Assembly: GCA_020721385.1 (NCBI GenBank)
Contig: DYMW01000018.1
Coordinates: 9,797-17,441, forward strand
Source of the DNA: Sulfurovum sp.
Lineage (GTDB): Bacteria; Campylobacterota; Campylobacteria; Campylobacterales; Sulfurovaceae
DNA: 7,645 nucleotides
Direction: 5' to 3'
A model generated the notes under the pieces. It saw only the letters and a program-made list of their open reading frames with translations, had not been told where the DNA came from and did not search any database. Made by a program: the position numbers and the translations under genes. Shown piece after piece: positions 1 through 6,336 of the stretch. Within the stretch, counting starts at the first letter, position 1; the number at the start of each line of letters is the position of its first letter.

Positions 1-58
1 CTATTCTCAAAAATAGTATTGGTATTAAGATTTAACATTGAATACAACTACTTCTATA

Positions 59-1522
59 CTAATTAGAAGCAGCTGCTGCTGAACCCAAAAGATTTTTTAA
101 ATCATTGTCAACAAAACTAATACCAAGTCCAGCAGAAACACTGTTTGCCTTACTGTTTAGAACATTATTGGCACTCACATAGGCATTAATATGTTTAAAG
201 AATTGATAACGAACCGTTGTTGTTAAATTGGCATTGGTTCCACGTACATCATTCACCGCATTAAAATCATAAACATTGGCACTCACTTTTAATGTATCAT
301 TTAAAGCAAAATAATCTACACCAAATCCACCCTGTCCTTCAATAACACCTATACGAAAGAGCATGTCATCATACCGTTTACCATATTGTGCTGAGAGTAA
401 AAAATCACCACTTTCATGTTTGGCATTACCAATATATCCTCTTGATGAAGAAGCATCAGATTTAAAACTAGGTCCAGAAGATACCCCCAAAATATAGTAA
501 CGTGTGGCATCAGGTTTTAAAGCTAAATTGAGGTGTGTTTTTGAATATCCACCATCATCATACACTTCATCACTACGCATCTCAATATGTAATTCACTTT
601 TAATCATGCTATCAAGATACTTGTCCACCTTTTGCATCGTCTCTTGACCTCCTGCAAAAAAGCCATCAACTGAAGTTAATGCATTTTTTAAACCTGCTCT
701 ATTCTCTGTTACTACTCCATTTAAATTGTCTTCTAATGCTACAAATTTATTCATGGCTGTTGGTAATTGTGCGTCTAGTGTTGCACTCACATTATCCAAA
801 TACTTCGTAATGCTATCAAGTTTTGCCATAATACGAGGCAAATCTTTATTGATTCCCTTAGCAACTTTACCAAACTCTTGAGATGTACCTGTAATATCTT
901 GACTCATGGTTGAAAAATGGGTAATACCTTCATTTAAATTTGTAATAATCTGATGAATGGTTTCATTGTCTTCTCGATTAAGTGATGCCAAAAGCTCTGT
1001 AAACTCTCTTAAATTTGCCAAAGTTGCTTGAATATCACTCTTTCCACCCGAGTTAAAAATATCACGTAAATCACCGACCAATAATCCTATCTCTTGAAAT
1101 GCTTTATCGGCTGAAGTTGAGGCATCCGAAATTGAAGACACCTCCTCTTGATTGGACAACAACTGATTGGGTGCCAACGCTTGGGTGGATACGCCTGGTT
1201 TAATATCTAAAAACTTTCCACCTAAAAGACTGTCTTGTGATACCATAATAATAGAATCTGAAGGAACTACAATACCCTCATCAATCAATAAATGGGTGAT
1301 AACATCATGCTTATCAAGCGTAATCGCTTCAACATATCCAATATCAACCCCTTTAAACTTCACTTTTGCTTTATCTTTAAGTCCTGAACCATCACTAACT
1401 TTTGCCATAATGGGATAACTTTTTTTAAAAAGATTATCAAAGCTATTTAATTGAGATAAGAGACCAAAAAGGAAAAAAAGTGAGATGGTAATAAAAAGAC
1501 CTACTTTTGCTTCTGTTTTCAT
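59..1522 (-). CDS. MCE-family (MlaD-like) lipid transport protein with long helical region and beta-rich C-terminus
   Basis: A 487-residue membrane-anchored MCE protein, probably the substrate-binding part of an ABC-type system carrying phospholipid or another lipid between inner and outer membrane. The N-terminus has one membrane segment (about residues 8-25, VGLFITISLFFLFGLL). A single MCE domain follows (about 36-110), with GSGLKDKAKVKFKGVDIGYV at 45-64 and LLGGKFLDIKPG at 99-110. Residues about 125-308 look helical, with heptad-like hydrophobic spacing. Residues about 309-471 carry around ten short alternating strands (for example LHIEMRSD, HLNLALKP, DFLLSAQYGKRY, LKVSANVYDF, SVSAGLGISF), before a short tail. 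A typical MlaD is about 180 residues, so most of this protein is extra. The start at 1522 has AAGG about 11 bases upstream and lies 4 bases after the lptD stop, so it is the last gene seen in that operon. No MlaE or MlaF partner is in the window. MCE assignment is firm; substrate and C-terminal role are inferred. Confidence 0.88.
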   Translation of the reverse strand: MKTEAKVGLFITISLFFLFGLLSQLNSFDNLFKKSYPIMAKVSDGSGLKDKAKVKFKGVDIGYVEAITLDKHDVITHLLIDEGIVVPSDSIIMVSQDSLLGGKFLDIKPGVSTQALAPNQLLSNQEEVSSISDASTSADKAFQEIGLLVGDLRDIFNSGGKSDIQATLANLREFTELLASLNREDNETIHQIITNLNEGITHFSTMSQDITGTSQEFGKVAKGINKDLPRIMAKLDSITKYLDNVSATLDAQLPTAMNKFVALEDNLNGVVTENRAGLKNALTSVDGFFAGGQETMQKVDKYLDSMIKSELHIEMRSDEVYDDGGYSKTHLNLALKPDATRYYILGVSSGPSFKSDASSSRGYIGNAKHESGDFLLSAQYGKRYDDMLFRIGVIEGQGGFGVDYFALNDTLKVSANVYDFNAVNDVRGTNANLTTTVRYQFFKHINAYVSANNVLNSKANSVSAGLGISFVDNDLKNLLGSAAAASN

Positions 1523-1526
1523 AGCG

Positions 1527-3620
1527 TTATGTACCTTCTGCTGAAAATTGCTGTTCTATATTTTGCTTAATACCACCCAATGGATTTAAATTGAGTTCAA
1601 AATAGAGGGTTGTATTTTTAAAGGAGCTGTTTAAATTCGGGATTAATGATTCCCCAATACTCACTCTGGCACTCCAACACTTCTGTTGATGTCCCCAACC
1701 CAACTCCCATTTATGATTAAATGATGCCTCTAAGTCATAATCATAACTGACAAACCACTGATTAGAAGTGGTATAGTTATGGATAAACTCTGTACTTAAG
1801 AAACTTGTTTTCTTATCATCAAATAAAAAATCATTATTATAGAAATGAGTTAATATTATATCATAGTTGCTTTGATTATAACCAATAGAGGAGGTAAGGG
1901 AATGCACTCTTTTTTCATTCCATGAGTAAAAAAGGTTGCTGTAGATGGAAAGGTTTTCATTGTTATAACCCATTTCATTATGAAAATCTCCTTTAGAAGC
2001 CATTCTATTTGGAAATTGACTGTAACCAAAACGATGAAAAAGGTTCATCTCTAAACTGTTACTGTAATAATATTGTGCTAAAGATAAAGCAATTTGCTCT
2101 TCTTGGGTATGAATCGCAAAAAGCTCTTGCTGTTCTTGAGACAAATTCTCATAGTTAGTGGGATTTTCATTTTCCAGACTCGGTCTTGTATAGATTAATG
2201 AAGGATGTAATGTATGCACTGAACCATCATACGATTTACTCAAATCACTAGAGAGTTCCATGGTGTGATAATTTCTATAATAACGATAATTTTCACCCTG
2301 ACTGGTCAAATTTCTAAAAGCAACTTTACTCAAATATAAATTTTCAGAGAGTGAAAAATCTAAATAATCATCAAAAAAAGCATCATAATAGGTCAAGGGT
2401 AAATCAATCTCTGATTGAATGGCACTGCTTCCTCTGGTACGGGTATAATTGTGTGCCTTAGCATCAAAAGAGTAAAAAAGTTTGTTGCTAATTAAATGTT
2501 GCATATAACGGTGATATTGAAGTGTAGGTAAATCCTGTATCGTATCACGGTTATCACTTAAACTGGTGTCAATATAATACTTTCCATAAAGTCCAAAATA
2601 GTTGCGTTCATCATAGGTAAACGCATTTAAACGCGATTCAATTAACGTACTACTCACCAAAGAAGAAGCATTTCCCTGTTGTACATTCAAATACTCTCTA
2701 TCATTAAGATGGGTAATATTTGCATACAAACCATTCTTATATCCCTTTTGAGTTAGCACATCAGGTAAAAAATCACTGGATTGATAAAAAAGTTCTCCAC
2801 CATAATGCTCTTTATTCAAATCATTGGCATTGGCATAGGCTTGATTGTTTTTGAAATACCCTGCCCGAAAATACCCCTCAGAGTGATTGGAGTCTACAAA
2901 ACGTGTGGTAACATGACCACCAAAACCTCTAGTGGTACGAAATTGTGGATTAAACTCTATATCAACATTGTTACTCGGTACATAAAAATAGGGTTGTTGA
3001 TAAGTAAACCCATCCTTGGCCGAGAATCTTGTTTGAGGTAAGAGCAATCCACTCGTTCTTTTGGTATTGGTAGGAAACGCCAAATAAGGAAAATAAAACA
3101 CCGTATTGTTATAAAATTTTAATTTCGCATCCTTTAATGTAATAAAATTTTTATCTTCTCGATAGTGGGCTTCATCAAACTCTATTGTCCAATCAGGATT
3201 GGCTGTATCACAACTTGAAACCCTACTTTTAAAGAGTTTATAATGGCTGTTCTCTTTGGTTGCCGATGGTGAATCAATCCATAAATTCTCTTTACCTGTT
3301 AAAAATAATTTTTTAAATGTCACCGATTTGGTACTGGTATCAATAACCAATTTATTAGAAGCCACCCGATTATCTTCTAATCCTATCATCTCCACATCAC
3401 CCTCTAAAGTTAAAAGAGAACTGTTTTTATCATAGGTAGCCATGTCTGATTTAATCACCGCACCATCATATAAAATTACCACATCATCAGTGGCTAAAAA
3501 ATGCTTTGGAGTGGCTACAACGTGTTTGGCAAATACCTCTACCATCTCATTGGCAAAGGCAACTTCAGGAAGTGACAAAAGAAGAAAAAAAGAAAAAAAG
3601 AGAAAAGAAGAACTACGCAT
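1527..3620 (-). CDS. lptD: LPS-assembly outer-membrane protein LptD (Imp/OstA)
   Basis: The outer-membrane translocon protein that, with the lipoprotein LptE, inserts lipopolysaccharide into the outer leaflet. The 697-residue product begins with a signal peptide ending in AFA (cleavage predicted after residue 23). An OstA-like beta-jellyroll domain follows (about 24-130, with DDVVILYDGAVIKSDMATYD and LTLEGDVEMIG). The barrel begins near FYFPYLAFP (175-183) and GLLLPQTRFSAKDGF (191-205), which match the conserved LptD barrel entry. The rest is rich in aromatic beta strands. It is shorter than E. coli LptD (784 residues). I find only two cysteines, C137 (SSCDTANPDW) and C648 (QQKCWSARV), near where the family has its domain-linking disulfides. 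The start overlaps the RDD gene by 8 bases (ATGCGTAG) and has no strong Shine-Dalgarno sequence, only GTGG against the ATG, so translation is probably coupled to the upstream gene. Confidence 0.95.
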   Translation of the reverse strand: MRSSSFLFFSFFLLLSLPEVAFANEMVEVFAKHVVATPKHFLATDDVVILYDGAVIKSDMATYDKNSSLLTLEGDVEMIGLEDNRVASNKLVIDTSTKSVTFKKLFLTGKENLWIDSPSATKENSHYKLFKSRVSSCDTANPDWTIEFDEAHYREDKNFITLKDAKLKFYNNTVFYFPYLAFPTNTKRTSGLLLPQTRFSAKDGFTYQQPYFYVPSNNVDIEFNPQFRTTRGFGGHVTTRFVDSNHSEGYFRAGYFKNNQAYANANDLNKEHYGGELFYQSSDFLPDVLTQKGYKNGLYANITHLNDREYLNVQQGNASSLVSSTLIESRLNAFTYDERNYFGLYGKYYIDTSLSDNRDTIQDLPTLQYHRYMQHLISNKLFYSFDAKAHNYTRTRGSSAIQSEIDLPLTYYDAFFDDYLDFSLSENLYLSKVAFRNLTSQGENYRYYRNYHTMELSSDLSKSYDGSVHTLHPSLIYTRPSLENENPTNYENLSQEQQELFAIHTQEEQIALSLAQYYYSNSLEMNLFHRFGYSQFPNRMASKGDFHNEMGYNNENLSIYSNLFYSWNEKRVHSLTSSIGYNQSNYDIILTHFYNNDFLFDDKKTSFLSTEFIHNYTTSNQWFVSYDYDLEASFNHKWELGWGHQQKCWSARVSIGESLIPNLNSSFKNTTLYFELNLNPLGGIKQNIEQQFSAEGT

Positions 3621-4047
3621 CCACCACTACTGTTTTGGCTACTTTGTCATGAAAAGTTTGAACTAATGGACTCATATAGGCCAATAAATAACCCAATAAA
3701 AAAGAGTTGTCACTAATGGCTCTAAATCCCGCACGTAAAATCGCGGTCTGAAAGCTGGGATGATTCCCCATTTCTATCTCAACCACGCGAATCTTAAGTA
3801 ACATTTTTCCCAATGTCATGCCATACTGATAAACAAAAAGTGTCTGATAAATAATTCCCAAAAGAATAGAAGGAATAAAAATCGAATTTAAAAATTCAGG
3901 AAGTGCTTGATTATCAACCATCAAAGCAATTTGATCCCAATAGATTGCCAACAAGAGTAAATTTATTACCATATTGTCAATAATAAAGGCAACAATTCGT
4001 TTACCTCTGGTTGCAATTTGATACTCTGTTGTTGGCTTTTCTCGCAT
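3613..4047 (-). CDS. RDD-family membrane protein
   Basis: A 144-residue integral membrane protein of the RDD family. The function of most members is unknown, and I do not assign one. Hallmarks are an N-terminal Arg/Asp segment (RGKRIVAFIIDNMV, with R14, R17 and D24), the central TLGKMLLKIRVV at 78-89, and a C-terminal HDKVAKTVVV (133-142) that supplies the second Asp. Hydrophobic segments lie at about 19-36, 55-75 and 115-130. An ATG in the same frame at 4158 would extend it by 37 residues deep into purD. I chose the ATG at 4045-4047 because the family similarity begins there, it follows the purD stop by one base, and GGAA stands 8 bases before it. The 3' end overlaps lptD by 8 bases, so it is co-translated between a purine enzyme and an outer-membrane biogenesis gene. 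A membrane or envelope role is plausible from context only. Confidence 0.85.
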   Translation of the reverse strand: MREKPTTEYQIATRGKRIVAFIIDNMVINLLLLAIYWDQIALMVDNQALPEFLNSIFIPSILLGIIYQTLFVYQYGMTLGKMLLKIRVVEIEMGNHPSFQTAILRAGFRAISDNSFLLGYLLAYMSPLVQTFHDKVAKTVVVDA

Positions 4048-4048
4048 T

Positions 4049-5326
4049 TTATATTTCCAAAGCCTGATAAGCAATATCGGTACGGCACTGTTTCCCTGCA
4101 TAATGGACTTGACCAACCAACATATAGGCCCGTTTTTGTGCCTTTGCAATGGTATCACCTAACCCAACACACACCAATACACGACCACCTGTTGCATAGA
4201 GTTTTCCATCTTCACCACGCGTTACTCCTGCATACGAAATATGTGCGTGTTCTTTAAAAATATCATCATGTACAATCTCATCCACAATAATTTCAGCAGG
4301 AGCTGAATTCTTATACGGATAATCTTTACTTGCCATAACCACACCCACAGCATATTTATCATGAAATTCAATCTTGGCATTTTTTAAATCACCCGTTGCT
4401 GCTTTATAAAACAATTCTGATGCAGGAGATTTTAACAGTGGCATCAACTCTTCACACTCTGGGTCACCAAAACGTACATTATACTCTAAGATAATTGGCT
4501 CACCTTTCACCACCATCACTCCAATAAAAAGTACACCTGTAAAAGGCATTCCTTCTGCTTCCATCCCTTTTAACGTTGGAACAATTACACGCTCATCCAA
4601 TTTTCTATAAATCTCATCATTCACCAACGGGGTTGGTGCATACGCTCCCATTCCACCTGTGTTAGGACCTTGATCATTGTTGAGCAATCTTTTATGGTCT
4701 TGTGCAGCGGGGAGTACCACATAATCTTTACCATCACAAATGGCAAATACAGAAAGCTCATACCCATCTAAGAACTCTTCAACCACAATCGATGTTCCTG
4801 CATCACCAAAAGCATTACCTGAAAGCATTTCAGCCGAAGCTTTTTTGGCTTCGTCTCTACTTTGAGCAATAATTACCCCTTTACCCCCACACAAACCATC
4901 AGCTTTAACCACAATAGGAGCATCAAGGGTATTAATAAACTTATACGCATCTTCAATAGAATTGGTTTCAATATATTTGGCTGTTGGTACATTGTGTCGA
5001 GCCAAAAAGTTTTTCATAAAAATTTTTGAACCCTCTAATTGAGCAGCCCCAGCAGTTGGACCAAAAATGGTTAAACCTCTTGCCTTAAATACATCTACAA
5101 TTCCCTCAACCAAAGGAGCTTCTGGCCCTACAATGGTTAAATCAATCGCATTGTTTTCACAAAAGTCTGCCAATTCATTAAAATCAGTAATGGTTAAATT
5201 TTCACCCAACTCATCGGTTGCACCATTGCCTGGTGCAAAATATAATTTACCTATATTTTCATCTTTTTGAAGAGCCATTCCAATAGAATACTCACGCCCA
5301 CCTGCACCAATTATTAATATATTCAC
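4049..5326 (-). CDS. purD: Phosphoribosylamine-glycine ligase (GAR synthetase), GTG start
   Basis: Joins glycine to 5-phosphoribosylamine using ATP, giving glycinamide ribonucleotide, the second committed step of de novo purine synthesis in the cytoplasm. The 425-residue product shows the full ATP-grasp enzyme: N-terminal NILIIGAGGRE (2-12), GPEAPLVEG (68-76), VVKADGLCGGKG (139-150), EEFLDGYELSV (183-193), QDHKR (209-213), GPNTGGMGAYAP (220-231) and the family signature RFGDPE (285-290). An ATG at 5389 would add 21 residues unlike the family. The GTG at 5324-5326 is preferred because GGAG lies 9 bases upstream and the protein then begins exactly at the conserved dinucleotide-like fold. The usual GGREHA is GGREYS here (Y13). 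It is the first gene of an operon continuing into the RDD protein, lptD and the MCE protein. A TATAAT box lies about 83 bases before the start, and a candidate 6S RNA lies farther upstream. Confidence 0.97.
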   Translation of the reverse strand: MNILIIGAGGREYSIGMALQKDENIGKLYFAPGNGATDELGENLTITDFNELADFCENNAIDLTIVGPEAPLVEGIVDVFKARGLTIFGPTAGAAQLEGSKIFMKNFLARHNVPTAKYIETNSIEDAYKFINTLDAPIVVKADGLCGGKGVIIAQSRDEAKKASAEMLSGNAFGDAGTSIVVEEFLDGYELSVFAICDGKDYVVLPAAQDHKRLLNNDQGPNTGGMGAYAPTPLVNDEIYRKLDERVIVPTLKGMEAEGMPFTGVLFIGVMVVKGEPIILEYNVRFGDPECEELMPLLKSPASELFYKAATGDLKNAKIEFHDKYAVGVVMASKDYPYKNSAPAEIIVDEIVHDDIFKEHAHISYAGVTRGEDGKLYATGGRVLVCVGLGDTIAKAQKRAYMLVGQVHYAGKQCRTDIAYQALEI

Positions 5327-5408
5327 TTGACAATTCTCCACATTAAAATAATTAAAACTATATACCATCTCATAACAGAAACTATACACTATTGATTATT
5401 TTGATTAG

Positions 5409-5414
5409 ATTATA
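5409..5414 (-). promoter_or_regulatory. Candidate -10 box for the purD operon
   Basis: A perfect TATAAT reads on the minus strand at 5414-5409, predicting a start near 5402 and a leader of about 75 bases before the purD GTG. There is no good -35 box at 16-18 bases, which is usual for housekeeping promoters in Campylobacterota. The core ATTATAAT is nearly self-complementary, so the plus strand also shows TATAAT at 5411-5416, but no plus-strand gene follows it. Alternatively purD may be read through from the upstream RNA gene. Confidence 0.5.
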
Positions 5415-5464
5415 ATAACAATTTAATTATGACCAGTCAGATAAGGTAACTGTTGAAGTCAATT

Positions 5465-5662
5465 TGAGTATAACCCGAACGGCCGTTCTGCATAAAAGTC
5501 GGCCCTAATAAGCCAACGGTGTAGGAGCGAGTGACCTTTAGGAGATAGATTCTCGCTTGGAAAACCAAGCTCAAACGAAAATATCTACACACCAATCAAC
5601 TACGAATCCCACGATAGATAATGTTGGACCACATATAACAGTCGTCGAACCATCCAGATTAT
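5465..5662 (-). ncRNA. ssrS: Candidate 6S RNA (ssrS)
   Basis: A non-coding island of about 198 bases between hemD and purD, about 45% G+C by hand count over 5471-5660, above its AT-rich surroundings. On the minus strand the halves pair into a rod. The lower stem is CGACUGUU (5644-5637) with AACGGCCG (5487-5480), one mismatch, extended by GGUUCGA (5651-5645) with 5479-5472. The middle stem is GGUCC (5630-5626) with GGGCC (5505-5501). Next comes a large asymmetric central loop (5625-5597 against 5516-5506), then UGGUGU (5594-5589) with ACACCG (5522-5517). The apex is GCUUGG-UUUU-CCAAGC (5570-5555). Size, rod shape and open centre fit 6S RNA, which mimics an open promoter and binds housekeeping RNA polymerase in stationary phase. 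Several pairs are G-U and would be lost on the plus strand, favouring minus. E. coli 6S RNA also precedes a one-carbon/purine-linked gene. No sequence match was made; a purD leader element is the main alternative. Ends are approximate. Confidence 0.6.
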
Positions 5663-5667
5663 TTCAA

Positions 5668-5673
5668 ATTATA
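5668..5673 (-). promoter_or_regulatory. -10 box of the candidate 6S RNA
   Basis: TATAAT reads on the minus strand at 5673-5668, about 6 bases before the point where the folded RNA island begins. Upstream are A and T runs rather than a recognisable -35 box, as expected for this phylum. It lies immediately after the hemD stop codon, so the RNA has its own promoter even though hemD is transcribed in the same direction. Confidence 0.55.
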
Positions 5674-5691
5674 CCCTATTTTTTTGAAAAA

Positions 5692-6336
5692 TTACCCTTT
5701 TTTGAGACTAAATGCCTTTTCCATGCAAGAACGAATCAACGGTTCATCGGCAATTACATAATCACAATAATCAGGAAGATGCACTTTGGTTGCCTCTCCA
5801 ATTAAGACAGCGGTATAGCTTTTATCCCAAGAAAAGTTTTTAAAAAAACAGTGAATTGTTGAAGGAGAGGTAAAAATAATAATGGCATTTTCATCTGGTT
5901 TTTGCTCGGGTAAATACCCTTTACATCCTGTTTCATAAATGATTTGCTCTTCAAGTACAATTCCATACTGTGCCAAATGGGCTTGACTATCAAAAGAGAC
6001 TTTTTTTGGTCTAAGATAGAGTATTTTTCTATCAGAAAAATACTCTTTTATCTCTTCTGCCAATACTTTTCCATAAAAATTACTAGGAGTATAAATCACT
6101 GTTCCACCCAACTCTTCAATTCGCTTTTTAGTCGCCTCTCCAATTGCAATAGAAGGATAAGATTTCCAAGTTTCATCAATCTCATTGGCACTTTCAACGG
6201 CTTGTTTAGAGGTAAAAAGCAAGGTATCTGATTTTGAAAAATCAATTTTTTTCGCCACATTTTTAAAAAAAATCATGGGTAAAAAGATACTTCCCTCTTG
6301 TTTTAACGGAGATAAAAGATAGATTAAATTAGACAT
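5692..6336 (-). CDS. hemD: Uroporphyrinogen-III synthase
   Basis: Closes linear hydroxymethylbilane into uroporphyrinogen III with inversion of ring D, the branch-point precursor of haem, sirohaem and cobalamin, in the cytoplasm. The 214-residue product has the two-lobed HemD pattern: first lobe LLFTSKQAV (39-47) and SIAIGEAT (62-69), linker and second lobe KILYLRPKK (104-112), IIYETG (132-137), IIFTSPSTI (153-161) and AVLIGEAT (176-183), with the chain returning to the first lobe at the end. HemD sequences are very divergent, but these repeated TS and GEAT motifs are diagnostic. Length is slightly below the common 240-260 residues, as is usual for compact versions. Its ATG (6334-6336) lies inside the last codons of the upstream cation transporter gene, overlapping by 13 bases, so it is probably translated by coupling. 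No other haem gene is in the window. Confidence 0.9.
   Translation of the reverse strand: MSNLIYLLSPLKQEGSIFLPMIFFKNVAKKIDFSKSDTLLFTSKQAVESANEIDETWKSYPSIAIGEATKKRIEELGGTVIYTPSNFYGKVLAEEIKEYFSDRKILYLRPKKVSFDSQAHLAQYGIVLEEQIIYETGCKGYLPEQKPDENAIIIFTSPSTIHCFFKNFSWDKSYTAVLIGEATKVHLPDYCDYVIADEPLIRSCMEKAFSLKKG

Noticed and set aside
1..16. Short inverted repeat CTATT/AATAG that might be a terminator after the MCE gene.
   Set aside because: The stem is only 5 AT-rich base pairs and any following T run would lie outside the window.
1..38. Possible start of another minus-strand gene (ATG at 36-38, reading MLNLNTNTIFEN to the edge), 20 bases after the MCE stop.
   Set aside because: Only 12 codons are visible, no convincing ribosome binding site precedes it, and a plus-strand frame is also open from base 1 to a stop at 66. 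The direction of the next gene cannot be decided.
4048..4158. N-terminal extension of the RDD protein to the ATG at 4158.
   Set aside because: The 37 added residues come from an alternative frame of purD and do not resemble the RDD family; the ATG at 4047 has a suitable ribosome binding site and the tight spacing expected in this operon.
5411..5416. Plus-strand TATAAT that could drive a transcript antisense to the 6S candidate.
   Set aside because: It arises from the near-palindromic ATTATAAT shared with the minus-strand box, has no proper -35 box, and no plus-strand gene or better-folding RNA follows.
5477..5488. Perfect 12-bp palindrome GAACGGCCGTTC as an operator.
   Set aside because: It lies in the 3' strand of the lower stem of the candidate RNA, and half of it pairs with 5644-5637. 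A protein-binding site is possible but needs no separate feature.
5465..5662. tmRNA, RNase P RNA or SRP RNA as identity of the RNA island.
   Set aside because: A GGTTCGACGA stretch faintly recalls the tmRNA 5' end, but the island is too short, lacks a CCA-type end and tag frame, and has none of the conserved RNase P or SRP motifs.
5557..5805. Plus-strand open frame of 82 codons across the RNA island and the end of hemD.
   Set aside because: No ribosome binding site, no recognisable protein pattern, and it crosses a well-supported opposite-strand gene.
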